Notes: a model not told the origin generated them from the sequence alone. Shown: positions 32,134 to 46,176, counted from the first letter of the stretch. The stretch is DNA of 64,000 nt from Umbelopsis ramanniana AG (GCF_025399195.1 NW_026252087.1:124001-188000); one strand, 5' to 3'. Translations and numbers: made by a program.

Positions 32134-33426
32134 ATGAGCAACAAAAGTCCCGAAATTGAGTTCATTAACTTGAATTACATGGGTCAGAAAAAAGATCGAG
32201 GCCCAGATCAAAACGCTTTGGAATCTTTGAAGAAACTGGCTAACAGTGCTTTGAAGAAAGGTCCGTTCTCTGTCACTTTTGAAAAGCAGCCTCAGCATAT
32301 TGCAGCGAGCGGAGACCCCAGAGACTTCCTTAGCTATGCACCGTAAGTCTTTTTTTAGGTCAAGTATCATGCCTAATCCTTTTTCAAGTAACCTTTATGT
32401 CAATTTACGACATTTAGCTATTGGTGGCCGGTAAGAAATTTATGTCAAGTACTCTGAAACCCCATCCTATTTAACATAAACGTTTATGAAATTTAGGAAA
32501 ATCAAAATGGAAGAACTGTATTTGTGAAAAGAGACGGAAAGAGAAACCCGGATATCAAGGATGTCAAAGATCAAAAGCAACTTGAGAACTATGGTGACAG
32601 TGTTACATATCTGGCTCTCGCATACTATTTTTTCAACGACGACAAGTATGCTCAGCATGCAGCTAACCTGACTGGAACCTTCTTTGTGGACGATAGAACA
32701 AAGATGAATCCACATGTCAATTATGGACAAGTGGTTCGCGGCGAAGGCAATCCTTCCGGAATGGGACGTGGAGAAGGTATCATGTCAACACGCATGCTGG
32801 CTCGTATTGCCAATGTTCTTCCACTTCTTGCAAACCATCCTTCGTTCCGCGACTTGAACGGCCATTTGCATAACTGGTTTAATGATTATCTGAACTGGCT
32901 TACCACAAGTGATATTGGCCGTCAAGAGTTAAACATGCCAAACAATCACCATACTTGGGCTTTGGTACAAGTGGCCACCATCCAATACTATCTTGGTCGT
33001 CAAGACGATGTGCGACGCACCGTGGAGGGATTTTTCTCCCAAATGGCCCCTAGACAAGTAGTGGACAACGGAGATCAACCCTTGGAAAGCTCCAGAACCA
33101 AGCCTTTCCACTACCTGATTTTCAATCTGCATGCTATGATATTTTTAGCTGAACTCGGAGCCGCAGTTAACTGTGAATGCTATGAAGCAGCTCATAGGGC
33201 TATCGAGAGAGCAACTGATTATGCGATCCAAAAAGGTAGAGAGGAGCCTGCACCAAAGAACGAAGATCGAGACTTGTTTCTAGCCAGTCGTTCAGTGCAG
33301 CTAGTCAGCAATCATCATGGCGATAATGGTCGTTTTGCGGACTATCTACAAGCCGCACGACAATGTCCCGCAGCTGGAACTTACTCTGGCGATAAGTGTG
33401 CTATCGTCGAACTATGGTCTCGTTAA
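32134..33426 (+). CDS. Alginate-lyase-family (PF05426-like) protein
   Basis: Exons: 32134-32342, 32418-32430, 32497-33426; 383 residues. Motifs of the poly-mannuronate lyase (alpha/alpha barrel) family: DFLSYAPYWWP, FVKRDGKRNPD, SVTYLALAYYFFNDDKYAQH, NPHVNYGQVVRGEG, RGEGIMSTRMLARI, and the catalytic-site-like NNHHTWALVQ. No signal peptide is visible (MSNKSPEIEFINLNY), unlike the secreted bacterial enzymes. The true substrate in a fungus is uncertain; another uronic polymer is as likely as alginate. The middle exon is only 13 nt and supplies YWWP. The gene follows tptA on the same strand, 220 bp apart. Confidence 0.85.
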
Positions 33427-33911
33427 ACTCATGTTTCGATTACTTTGTCATCTACTTTAACATAGCAAATATTTGATAATAAATAGTTGTGGGCTTTCTC
33501 CACCATATTATTTTTTTCAGGCTTGGGGGTCCTGTTGATTGACACCTCGTCAAAATTTACTTTTTTGTAAGTTTGTGTACAGCGTGTGGTCCACTGCATC
33601 CAAAAACAAAAAACGGTCTGGGGCAACAGGCGAGAAAAAGCCGTTGGGAAGTTAGACTTTGAAAAGTCTTTAAATTAAGCGGGTTTGAATAACGTTACTC
33701 TGTCAAACAGGATGATCGATCGTTTCATTATCATTCAGTACGGAGAAGCACTCCCGTAGTTGCTTGTCCAACCGACTCTTCGCCCGAAGAAAACCGATCA
33801 CAAGTTCATATTTGTTTTTTGATCCACCTTTTAGGATGACAAAAAGTTTCCCGTGTTATTGCTCTCCTTCTTCTCTTTTTCTCTTCTTCAGCCGCTATCC
33901 AAAGTCATTGT
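33427..33911. other. Upstream region of the Fmp27/BLTP2 gene
   Basis: 485 bases with the 3' end of the lyase gene and the promoter of the giant gene. T/C-rich around 33840-33900, just before the start codon. No gene seen. Confidence 0.5.
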
Positions 33912-36900
33912 ATGGTGACCATAGATGGTCTGCTAGCGATTTTAGCAGCCACAGTGTTGGTGGTGTGGGTCTTATCAGGCTCCGCCTATGTGAGCCTTCA
34001 GCCTTACATCGAAAACATCGAATGGCCGCACCTTCATGACCTTCAGTACAAGTTCGCAGTATTGAACCAATCTTATCATGTCATTATCTATATAAAAGTA
34101 ATCACCTTTCGACTCTGCCACTTCCCCCCTGGATTGGCCACCTCCCAGTACCCTAACAGTTCTGGCGACGTGCTGAAACTTTTGGTCGAGATGGAAAGTC
34201 CGCGCATACGACTAGTTCCTTTCCAACCACCAAAAGGCCGCCCTGATGACCAAAAGCCGGATGATCTTCAGCCTAAGAATAAATCGCCCGCCGGCCTTCA
34301 GGCACTGTTCAAATATGTTGGCGGGTCTCCAACTTGTAACCGCCTTATATCCTTTATTTTACGACGAGTCGCTATAGAAATAACGGACTTAATACTAGAC
34401 TTGGACGGCAGAGGCACTTTAGTGGCTCACAAAATGTCTCTCAGCCAGAGTAAAGTCTACCTTCGTACAACGGGAAACACAATGGAAAATGACGTGTATC
34501 ACGACGATCACAAGGAGAGCTTAAAATTATCGAAATCGTTTACAGTATTCAATTTACGCAGAGGTCATGCTGCCAGACTGATTATCGACCGACTTCAACT
34601 TGTCTCTGGTGAGAAAGTCCATCGTGCAGACGCAAATGTGCTATTTTCAGTTACACCACTTCAACTCACAATCAGTACAACGCTGCCAAGACATTATGAT
34701 GAAAAGCATCGGGTTTCATTCGCTGTCGAGTCAAATACTCTGCAAGCCAAACTGGATGAGCTCTCAGGTGTTGTTATGGGCATAAAGAGTAGAAGTACCT
34801 CTTCGGAAGGTACCATCTCCGAGTCTACTGATTGGGCGGACTATGTGGACGGCATCCATATGAAGTTGGATCATGGGAACGTATCTTGGACCCCAAGAAT
34901 ACAGAGTGTACTAGAGTCTATCTATCTATCAGCCTCTAGCACAAGTTCAATGAATGAGGAAGAAGGTGGACCAAAGCTTGCGTTATCTACTTCGGAGGTA
35001 TCAATGATATGGTGTGAACCGAATAGGGATAGCTTCAAGCTGCTGTACAGCAAGAGTCTGCAACTCAACATATCGCGGTCCGTAAGCACAGCGCCAAATG
35101 ATCCTTCGTCAGATACAACACGCTACCTTCCCATTTGCACAAATGTCGGTGTCAGTTTGGACCAACCAGCAGTAACAATATCGTACGACGTCCTATATCC
35201 TCTAAAGGCTGAAATCTTGGATATTTGTCAAGCATGGGATCCAAAACAAGTAAACAAATTGACAACAGATATAGACGTAAACCTTCCATCCGGTAGACTT
35301 CACACAACGTTTTCAGCCTCTCATCCAGCATTGCGAATAAAAGATGCAAATGAAAATGTCATTACTCAAATTGATGCCTCACTATTTCGAGTCACGATGG
35401 ATACCACCAGTGTTGAAGATTTTGAGATCCAGCAATCTTATACCCCTGATCAATCCAATTCATCCGACACTTTGGTGGATAGCTATACGAGTAGCAACCA
35501 GTCATCTACGCATATTCTTCAGCGATACAAGACAGATCTCAGTTTGGAAGTGGAGGAACTAACAACATGGAAGCAGTGTCTCCGGTACTTGAGCGAAAGA
35601 GAATTTACCCCATCGGCTTGCAATTATTTCGCTGTCGACCAATTTTGCTTCACGTATACAAGTTCATCCTTTTCAAGGCCTAGTGCATTGGTTTCAAATT
35701 CAATACTGGACGAACTTCCTAGACCGAGTTGCTGCCTTACCTTTGGATCCATTCACATGGATGTTAGGGATGCACCCTACTTTGTGGAGAGAGCAATACC
35801 GTGGGTCATTATGGTGTCCAATCTGATCAAAAATGACTCGCCGCAGTTGGTGCAGGCGTCAACTTCGTCAAATTCCTCCCCCCTAGTACGCATCATCATA
35901 TACTCTGTTGATGCATCCTTCCTCGCCATAGATAGACCTTTGGACCCAGAAGTTGATATACCGCCACAGCACTTTTGTAACGCACCAAGTGAAGACATAG
36001 GATGTGGTGTCTTATTTTCAGCTGCTGATGTCATTATTGCCATCTCGAGCCTTGAAGATATAAACTCGATACGTGCATCTTCAAACGATCTCAACGACAT
36101 CTCAATATCGGCCAAGGAGATATCACTCTGCTCTCTAATGGATGAAGAAGGAGAAAACTGCGTTTTTAGTCTTGGTGAGGAACCAATGGTGTGGATCCCT
36201 GATCTAGCTATGAGATTCCATGAAGAACGGGGTTTCCCGGAAGATGTTAGGTTTGGTCAAGTAGTCAGCATGGAGATATCTCTGATACAATTCTGCTGGG
36301 CGCCTCAGGCATTATACTCTGCTCTGTGCCTAGTTCAGTGCATGAAGGATACTCAATCGATTTTCAAGCAGATGAATTGGGGCAACAGTAATACCCAATC
36401 CGGCAATCAATCTATGTTTAAATCTTTACGTATGAGTGCTTCAACAAGGCAAATAGTAGGACGCTTCAGTTTATCTCCTTCTATGAAGATACAAATGGAA
36501 GTATCAGACGCTTCGGTCCATATTCTTCCAAATCACACTATGCTTTCTGTCGGAGAGCTGAGATTTTACGGCACAGAAAAACATGGTATGGTGTGGAAAA
36601 GACTGCTGTTTGCGAGCCAACTCAAATTGAATCAAGTCGGTGGAAACGAGTCCAAAATCATCATGCAAACACTTTGTTTCCGACTTCCTTATAACTACGT
36701 ATGCGCAACAATAGTGGAGGCTGCTATTCATGCCTGGAAACTCACCAAAACGCTGTTTAATCGATTGGTGAGAGGAAATATTACAGAATGGCAAGGACCT
36801 TCCGATAGATCTGGCCCAGTTGCTATTCCTAGCATTCAACTGAGGGTACATCAATTCTCTGTTGAATTTGAAGACGATCCATTTGAATCTCGTTTGCGAC

Positions 36901-39900
36901 TGTTGTGGAAGACGAGTTTGAGCGAGCAACCTAGACGCTTCAAAACAGAGGAGGCGTTTCATGATAAGGTCAATGCCATGTTTGAGGAACGACAAGAATC
37001 TGGGTCTTCCAACAACGGGCAGAAACTTCCTGACAGCTTACGACTGACGGCTATGATAGCCGACCTTAAATCCAAGCGCAATAGTACTGAAATGCGACCT
37101 GGACTACCATTTGGATCTCATGATGTTAGAAAGGATAGATCTAGCAATGACATCGAAGCGACATGGCAGCGATTACAGGAATACAACTCCAAATGCTGGA
37201 TTAACGAGGTTCGTTCGGCGATCAAGCAAGAGGAAACTGCTATCAAAGGACAAAGGTCCGCTTGGTATCAACCGCCTTTCAAGCAGACTTTTGAAGAAGC
37301 TTCCCCTTCGTCTACTTTCGAATATCGTCTTCCTCATTCATCCTATTGCCAACGTGCCATTGACATCACTGCGGACCCCATTAATCCATATTCGCCTTTG
37401 CTCGGATTGTCTGTGGATAATCTGACGATTGACATTACATCCCCTTCTTTTCCCTTGGATCAAACGACAAGTTTCATTCAAGATGTTGGAGAAGGAGTTC
37501 CTTTGGACACAGCATACTCAGTTCTGCTTCCGTTCAGAATGTATTGCTCTGGCGCAAAGACGGTCATATCTCTTCGTGACTATCCACTGCCTCTACTTAG
37601 AGTGCCAGAAGACAGATCAGCAAGACGAGAATTTCGAACAGCTTGGACGCTAACGGGTGACTTTGTTATTGCTGATGAGCTTGGAGATGTAGCGGGAGCA
37701 TGGCTGAAGCCGATGACTCTTATCCCTGAACGTAACTACACACTTAACCTTTTAAGAGTTGCATCTCCACTCAAGTTCTTTTCAATTGTGGATATCGAGG
37801 TACACACTCCAGAAGTAACGTATATTGCCTGGTCAATGTCTGTGCAACCAGCGATAGAAGACATTATACGCATTATCGACTCTTTCACACCATCACCTAT
37901 CGATCCATCGCCTAAACTAGGTTTTTGGGACAAGGTCAGGCTTATGATCCATTCTCGAACACGTATCCGCTTCCTTGGCCAAGGCGATCTGGCTTTGTGG
38001 ATGAAGGGCAAGAAAGATCCTTATAGCTTATCAGCAGGAGGTGCTGGTATCATCAAGGTCTGGCAGCGAAATGTGGAATGTCGACTTGGGTACACCAACA
38101 CTGAGAACGAGTTACTACAAATCTTCAGCGACGAGTACATCCTTGCCGTACCCAACGTTGACTTTGATGATGGGAGCAATTCCAGCTCTGAAAGTCAGTC
38201 TAAGGGGATGTTCTTTATTGAGGAGCCACAGGAGTACATAAACGACCAAAAGTATCAGAAGACAGTCCTCTCTCTAACCAACGGAGTAAGGTGGGGACTT
38301 GCATGCCACTTTGAGCGATTCTGTCGACGTGGATGCGCCAAGTGCAATACGACTAATTCGAAGGGAAGCTGTAAACTCTTGACGTTTGAACCGCATTACC
38401 TTGTTGTCTACCGAACTCCCGAGATTGTTCAGAAGCATTACGTTGCTAAAGTAAGTTTAAATCCATGTATATATTTAGGGTTGTGAGGTAATATGCTCAT
38501 CGACATTCTGCAGGAGTACGATTCATTCGATGGCTTCCGTTCCCGGTGGATCCATCTATCTTTCACAGTATCAAACAATGATTATGCAAATAGCAACCAG
38601 CTATCACCAAATGCATTGCGTCTAACGCCCAAGTTTCTCTCACACTTTGCCGATTGGTTCTCATTGTTTGGTGGTGAAAATGGCTTGCCTATCCGTACTG
38701 GAAAAATGTTTCCTCGCGAGGATCATAGGCCGACGCAAAAATTCGGAAAGCATCTAGGCACTCTTAGATACCAGATCGTACTGAACTGTCTCTTCGTGAG
38801 TCACATTTACAAGGACGAAGAGTCTGGATTTGAAGGTGATTTTTTGGGATTTAAAGCGAATACCAAATCATTTATACTGGACATACACCAAAGACGTGAG
38901 CATATGCAAAAGGACCATCATCTACTTGGATCCAGATCAACCTCCAAATGGCCAATGTATGAAGGAGAAGTGATATTCGATACCATGGATGTCCGAGTCA
39001 TACTGGCAACTTATCTACAGTCGCACCCTACCAGTAGATCTGAATACGAATCTAGTGAAGAAGCAACGGACAGAGAATGGATAGATCAACTAGACTACTG
39101 CGAGCTTGGTGTTCCTGCTATCATGCTTCCACCTGCTACCAAACTGCTACCCTTTGTAACGGCACCTTACTTGAGCATGCGGAAGACAGCCAAAGAGGCT
39201 GAAAAGGAAAAGAGTGCACACTTGCATGGCGTGCATCAGTGCTATATAGGCAACAGTCCATGTAAGTATTCATTTTACTGTATGAATGTTACTCTTGAGC
39301 ATTGTCAACATATCAATCCCTTGCTTAATCCCTGCCTATATTAGCAACAAGTGACATTCAAATAAGGCTTCATAAAGAACGGTTCAATGTCATCAATGAC
39401 CATGTTCGAAAGATTGAAGTAGAGATCGTCGATTTGGAGGCTAAAATTGCTCAAAACCCTAACGACACCGAGTTGTTAGCTGAAGTAAGTATAGAAACAT
39501 TACCACGAGCGCTTCTCGTCTTAAAGTGACCCTGATAAATTAACCACGATTGCCGCTACAAGTCTCTTAGCCTACTGGAATCTACGGCACAGCTGTATGA
39601 AAAGAAGCGTCAGCTTAATCTTTATCTGCAAGAAATGCTTGAAGGTGACCGTAACTCTCCATCTATGCGCTCCGTCAAGAATTTCGGTGGAGGTTCTTTG
39701 GCTGAGTGGGAGCAACTAATGGGAGTCTTTCAAGTACAACTTGTATTACACAATCCTTGCATTATCTGGAACAACGAGATTCGAAACGTAGTGTACAGAT
39801 TCATGGATTTGCAAGATAGATCAAAAACGAGGAATTTATTGCTGTCGACGAAAACGCTTCGGTCACTGATGAATGCGTCTAACTTTCCAGCACCTTGTGT

Positions 39901-42566
39901 CAATGATAATCCCACACCAATAATTGACAATACCTCTAACAACAAAAACACAGTCCATGATATTCTCCAGAGCTTAGCGTCTGCAGATGGGCAGCAGAGT
40001 GTAGCACTCAGCGAATGCGATGACTGGCTTCCGAGTATAGAGAGCTCTCCCGATACCGTGAGCGACATGAACGATCCCATCTGGCAGCAAAGCTCATTGT
40101 CGGCAGACCATCAAATTAAAAACAACTATACCCTGGATCTTTTGAACCCTCAATTTCTATTCAAGAGCACAAAGTCTACATCAGGCATTTTGGTCTCGGC
40201 TGAGAGAGCTCATCTCAAAGGATTGACAATCTTCAACAAAAACAGTGGAGATCCAGATACAGATTATATCGAAGAAAGATCGCTGTGCAGGATTGATAAC
40301 TCACAGTTTTCCATTGTCAAAAATGTCAAGACGCATGATATCGTAAGTACGCTGTACAATAGTGGCAGTCTAAACACCTTGCCGTGGATACCATTGGAGG
40401 CTCTTGTGGACAAGAACTTTGTGTCTCAGGACTATGAACGTGTCGCTGTAGGAGTCAGTGCAACCTTGCAATACGATGACTATAACAAACTTTCAATGGA
40501 ACCATCCCAGCATCCGTTTGAAGAGAACGCAAACGGTGTACGGCTTCACTTCCCTGCCATTACATTGAAAGCCACTTCAGCTCAGTACAATGTATTGTAT
40601 GATGTCTTCAAAGATTTGCTACTCTACTCTGAACCAGCCAAAGTGGACCGTCAAGCAAGCTTGCAAGAAATGATGTTCATATCGGATCTCGATACCTTGC
40701 CCTATGTGCTTGATGCTGCTGTTTTACTCAAAGACAACATTCGACAGCATCGAGAGGCTCTTCAACAATACCACCAATATCTTTCTGTACTGACAGAAGA
40801 ACAGTTCGAGCAATACATCGCCCTTAGCAAATCACATTTCGAGCTATACGACGAGCTTTATTTGCTCATGGAATCGGTCAAGATTGCTCAAAGTGATAGA
40901 CAGAGCTTCATGAGGCTGGAAGCAAAGACATCACTCAAGTTCGAGGTCATTGCTAACAAGGTTTGCTGGAAGATGGTGTTGGCAGCAACCAGCCACATGT
41001 TTGAATGGGATTTAACACATGTCAACTTCATGTGGTTGGGAAAGGAAGACCGCTCTGTCAAGTACAAATTAGAATTGGACAAAATCGTTATTCTGCATGA
41101 GCGAGATGACGAGCCTGTAGAATTGGTTGGACCACACTTCATCAATGACCGGAGATACATCAATTTCTCCAAACATAAAATGCTGCAAGGTTACCTTGTT
41201 GAGACTGCTTCAGTAGGTGGAATACCAGTTGTAGAGCATATGGAGATCAAGCTGGCGCCTCTCAAGATCAACATGACCTATGATATCGCCAAAGCGCTGG
41301 CATCGTATTTATTCCCTCCTGAGAAAAGGTACCAGGAGGTCAACGAAGCAAATGAGTTTGAACCTGTGTCTGGCGACCAAGATGTGCCATATCAAGCTGA
41401 CATAAATGCAGCAGAAGCGTCTAGGTCCATTCCAACTGCCGAATCACCAAAGAAACGCCGAGCATTGTCCCTCGGCAAACTCTCAGATTTTTATGGTCGA
41501 GTTCGACGCACAGATTGGAACGCAACAGCCGCCGATGATAGTACAATTGATAGCGGTTCTGTGGATGCTTCATTGAATCGGCCGCGAAGGTGGTCAGCAG
41601 TCAATTTGTGGTGGAATGAGATCTCAGTGATGCGCAAGCGAGCTTCAAATACCCGATGTTTTATATACGTCAAGATACCAGGAGCGAAGCACTGTTTGAC
41701 ATACAAGGTAAAGGAAGACGAAAGCTGGTTTTGACAAGCTTTTTTTTTCCTTGATGTGATACACTAACGTCTACTTTGCAGGGACCAAAAAACAGAAATT
41801 TTGCAGATATGAATAACTTTGTCTTCAAGCAGCCGACCATTGAGCTGAGAAACAGAACATGCTCATGGTACGAACTATTGGATATGGTGAAGAAAGGTAA
41901 GGGTGAACGAATGAAGAGATGTGATGGATGGAAACGAGCAAAGGCTCAAAAATTCGCACACAACATTAGAGATCTTGCTTGCGGCAGTACTGCATAGTGG
42001 ATCCTTGATCAAGGAAAAGATCCTTCCTCGCGGAGCAAGGCGGCCATTAAGTTGGCACAGTCAGCGACCGGGCCGATGGGCTTTCTCACAATCAGCACGT
42101 TCGTTGACATTAAGCTCGTCATCAGAGGACAGCACTATTGAGGACAGCGAAGATGATGCAAGGTCCATGATTTCAAGTTTCTCCAGAGCCGAAGAAGATG
42201 TTGATTCTACCAGAGATTTGTCAGTGGGAAGTATCCAGCAATCTTCCATAGCGTAAGTTCCTTGACTTTGGCGTACTTCAATGAAAATTTGGCAGCTAGT
42301 TTCTCACCCATACACATTTTGCATTTTAAAGATCTAGACCCGCTTCCATGATCAGTGACAGCTCGAAAAAACAAAGATGGACTCAGCGAATAGCTAACAA
42401 GAGGCCAAAGTTCCCAAACCCATTCTCAGCTAATCTACGTCGACGAGGGTCGCAAAGGTCCAATATTGTACCAAGCGATGTAATACAGAAAGGCAAGTTG
42501 CTCCTTGGTAAGCAATACGACGGACCAATGAATCGAGCAAGAGCATCCGACTCGATAGAGCCTTAG
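33912..42566 (+). CDS. FMP27: Fmp27/BLTP2 (Hobbit) bridge-like lipid transfer protein
   Basis: Exons: 33912-38450, 38514-39261, 39345-39484, 39563-41707, 41782-41896, 41970-42252, 42332-42566; 2734 residues. A membrane helix at the N-terminus (LLAILAATVLVVWVLSG) is followed by a long beta-rich body. The family block GFWDKVRLMIHSRTRIRF, then DLALWMKGKKDPY and GGAGIIKVWQRNVECRLG, is the FMP27_GFWDK signature. DSFDGFRSRWIHLSF and a coiled coil with TELLAE also match the family. The C-terminal block GPKNRNFADMNNFVFKQPTI then WYELLDMVKKEILLAAVLHS matches the Fmp27 C-terminus. Such proteins form hydrophobic grooves that carry phospholipids between ER and plasma membrane. The first 80 residues are the least certain part. 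Confidence 0.92.
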
Positions 42567-43168
42567 CACATCCTATATTGTAAACTACCCTTCTTGAAAT
42601 ATTTACGAGGTTCTCCACAGAAATATAAGCAGATTTGAGCTTGTATTTCGCATTGACATCGTAGTTGTATTTTTGCGTTTTCATTTCGAACGCAAAATTG
42701 TATATTCAGAATGAAATATCAGAGAACAATAGCATTTATCTATAGAAGGAAATATAATCTTGGGCAAACCTGGCTCTTCTTCTACCTTCACAGGGAACAG
42801 CATATCAGACATGAAAACCTTGATGGAAGAGGTGTAAAAACTGTTTGAAGGGTATTGATATGCTAGCGTCGCAATAGCAGAATCAACATACGTTTCACCA
42901 ACCACGCTGGTTTTCATTCCTTCTTGATAAATAAAGCAACTTGCAGAAATTTGCCAGCCATGAAAAGATTTACCTTGCCGTAAGTTCATTCGTTTGTTAC
43001 TTTGAGCGAAATATCGAAAAACAAAAATTATACCGTAACATCATTCAAACATCTATGTTCAAGTAAGCTTTCAGACAGTGACTTGATACCATAGTTGCAT
43101 ATATCATTGATGTGCAATCATCTTATTTATTACAAAGCGTGTATCGTAAAAAAGAATAAAAAACTGGT
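42567..43168. other. Convergent spacer, FMP27 and RNF10-like genes
   Basis: 602 bases between two 3' ends. A minus-strand frame of 102 codons at 42681-42989 is unusual for so AT-rich a spacer, but its product matches nothing known to me and it is not called as a gene. Confidence 0.45.
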
Positions 43169-45648
43169 TCAAAGCCTTCTACGGGCACTTGTGCTCATTA
43201 AAACCAGCTTTTTCTTGCCTTTCTTATTGACGATGATCTGTTCCTCTCCCCAATGGTCATACTCGTCTTCAACGTCGTCAGCAGGTTCTCTGCTTTCAAC
43301 TGCGCGAGTTCCCCAAACGGTTCGGGGCCCGGCATCTCTAGGTCCACGTTCCTCTACAGTGGATGCCAACAACGCTTCCGACAACATCGCCTCTTCGGCA
43401 GCTTCCGTATTCTCACCAGTGGATGGGGCGAAGAACGGATCGTCCCGAAGAATGCCAGGATCTGGGTGATCGCCGGCCCATGACGTAGGTTTCGTTTGCT
43501 TCTCTCTGGAGTCGGCTAACCGATTCGACTTTTCTTCACGTCGACTACGTTCATTTCGTTTCCTCTGCCTAATACGAAGTTCATCTGATGGTAAACGTTT
43601 CGGTTAAATTCGGTACATCATGGGTATTTTTGCGCACCGTAGAACAGGAGGAGTTGCTACTTACTGCTGAAATGGTCCAAGGTGGCATCCGATACAACGC
43701 CTTTAAGATCTACTTCCAAGAAAGTAACATCACAAGTAAGGGGTAAATGAGAGAGATACTTGAATCGCTTTCGCAGTTCCTAGCATGGTGGTAAAACCCT
43801 TTCGTTAGCATATCGCATTAGTATAATCATTTGTGCCAAAATCATTCTCACCTCTGTCAATGTACTCTCTTCTACATCATTGACTCGAACGACGATACTC
43901 TTTGGAAACTTGTCATAAGTGGTGAATTCCTGCTTGAGAATTTTGATGTCAAGTGGGTGAAGGTATACATGTTGACCATCTGCTGTTTGGTAAAAGTAGT
44001 ATGACGGAGATGTGTATGCAGAATCTGAAGGCTTAGGCAGTGCTGAAGTGCTAGGTTGTATGGATGAAGAGCTATCAGTCGACTGAGAAAGGACACTGGA
44101 ACTACCGGTTCGACTCAATTGGTGCTGTTGATATGCTTCTGGAACATTGGCGTCAACCGGATTATGTTGGTCTGCTTGATTCTGTTGAGCCTTTTTAGCC
44201 TCCATTTCTGCACGCTTTCCTTCATTCTTCTGCACTGCTTGCAAAATCGCTTGTGCTGTCGAAATGCTTGACGACACATCTGAGGTATCTCGAGTAGGCA
44301 CATTTGCTAACTCGTTGGTAACGATGTCTATAGCCGAGTTGAAAAACTCGACTTCTTCGGTGGCATTCCACTCCTTGGCTTCGGTCAAACCGTCGTTTAG
44401 TTCTTTGTAATCCCGAGTATATTCTGACTTCAGATATTCTGGACTGGCAAGCATAAATTTTGCAAAAGCCATAGCATCAGGTGTGAAGTGCCATGGAGGA
44501 AACACTGTCCCTGGTCTGGTATAAGCCGAGTAGATATTATCAGGAATGGGCCAAGAAGATGATATGGGGAAGGCTAGGGTGGAAGAACCGGACCGTTGGA
44601 TTAAACTCATATCAACCAAGTCACCAACTACTGGATGACTGGGTGTGTTGGTGACTCGCGCTTGATCGAATGAATTGGGTACGGCATGCTCAAGAACTGC
44701 GGAGACACATATGAACTTGACGCTTTTGAGATCTCGAGCATATATAGCATCATAACAAATGGGACATTTTCTCCAAGCCTTCTTAGGGTTATCGTTCAAA
44801 TGCAAGTAATGTAAAATGCAGGGCAAACAGAAGGTATGTCCGCATTTCGTCACTCGCGCGGCCGTAGGTTGTGATAGACATATTGGACAAGTGGGTGGGA
44901 TAGATTTCGAAATGAGCTGGATAGAGAAAACAATTAATAAAGGCAGTAAATAGAGAGCAACAATAGCACTGCCAGCGTTTTAACGTACCACCTGTTCGAT
45001 ATCAGCCCAATTGATTGGTAGATCTGGGTCAGCCATATTGACAGTATAATCACCGGTGGGATTCACCAGAAAGCGAAAGCTGAAAAAGAAAACGAATCAA
45101 TTCAATGCTCTAATACCACTATGCATGCATTTTTTCTCAATTCATACTTTGCATTTAGAAAGCGTTCCTTATTGTATGGTTGATAGGAGGAGGTCTTGAT
45201 TTTGCGCTGTGTATAAACAGGTTGCGGCGCCTGTCGTTCGGGAAAGGAAAAATTCAAAAGATGGTTCAGCGAGACTTGACCACGCTTGTTGGTAGAAGTG
45301 TTTGTAAGCTGCAACAATAGTATGATTGTCAATGTGAGAGAACTATGATGTAAACTTCTAAACTCCAATGCAACTCACATTGGATACTATTTGGCCATCT
45401 TGATGGGCATCCGTTTCGTGTAGTGGACCACCTTTTTGCGCTTTGTTCGTCTTCTGAGACGAATTATGATGGTGGTGCTGGGGGCGATTGCTTCCTTTGC
45501 CACGGTTAGAGCGGGGTTTATTCTGATGTTTTCTAGCCTGCTGACGCTCAACAGGAGGTTTGCCTGGATGCTTGATATCTTGGGTATGATCACTCGATGG
45601 TGACTTGGCATCTGAGATAGGCACAAAGGTTGGAGCGTTGATATTCAT
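43169..45648 (-). CDS. MAG2: RING-finger protein, RNF10/Mag2-like
   Basis: Exons: 45379-45648, 45148-45308, 44989-45079, 43852-44916, 43665-43779, 43169-43584; 705 residues. The N-terminus is basic, with His/Asn/Lys-rich stretches. The core reads NANFRFLVNPTGDYTVN, DPDLPINWADIEQV, then a RING: PTCPICLSQPTAARVTKCGH, TFCLPCILHYL...KCPICYD. Further on, LPLTCDVTFLEVDLKGVVS is an RNF10 family block. RNF10 ubiquitinates ribosomal proteins uS3/uS5 of stalled 40S subunits, and yeast Mag2 acts in the same path; this role is transferred by homology. The C-terminus ends with WGEEQIIVNKKGKKKLVLM, also typical. It is divergent to the LSB3 gene. Confidence 0.9.
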
Positions 45649-46176
45649 GTTTGATAACAATTAATGGATTTTGAGGATGAAATGGTCTTCTCTGCGTCGT
45701 TTACGTCGAAAAGTGGTGTTGAAGAGGTAAGCGTGGATAGTCGAAAAGTGATATAGTTGTTGGTACAAATTACGCGGTTTATACGGAGAACACAATAACG
45801 TGAAGAGGTTGTTTGTTGTTAGAAAGTGATATTGCATGAGTTTTGGAAAGAAAAGTTTGGAGGTGATTTGACGAGGAATGTTGGGAGTTACAGAATTAGA
45901 ATGAGGAAGCCATGATGCCGTGTCAAGTGTTTAAACGTGAATAGATAGTAATGGGTAGGAAGTATTGTAGCAATTGATAGAATAAAAACCGGGGATATGC
46001 CTTGAATGTCGCAGTAAGTGTTTGAAATGGAGCAGAAATAACAGAAAACAGCAACATTACCACTGCCGAAATGTTTTTGTCAGGGAAATCATGCGTTTTG
46101 GCAGTCATTTTTACCTCGTTCAAAATTGCTTGGCTAGCAAAGTCAGCTTCCTTCCACACCCCAACTAACTCTTTCA
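45649..46176. promoter_or_regulatory. Divergent promoter region, RNF10-like and LSB3-like genes
   Basis: 528 AT-rich bases between two start codons facing apart. An 84-codon minus frame at 45923-46177 overlaps the LSB3 start and is not credible. No specific sites recognised. Confidence 0.4.

Noticed and set aside
33912-42566. Search for the RNA helicase (rnhA) among the large genes right of tptA
   Set aside because: The large gene is clearly Fmp27/BLTP2; no DEAD/DEAH or helicase C-terminal motif occurs anywhere in the window.
42681-42989. 102-codon minus-strand frame between FMP27 and the RNF10-like gene
   Set aside because: No recognisable product; lies in a convergent spacer and may be chance.
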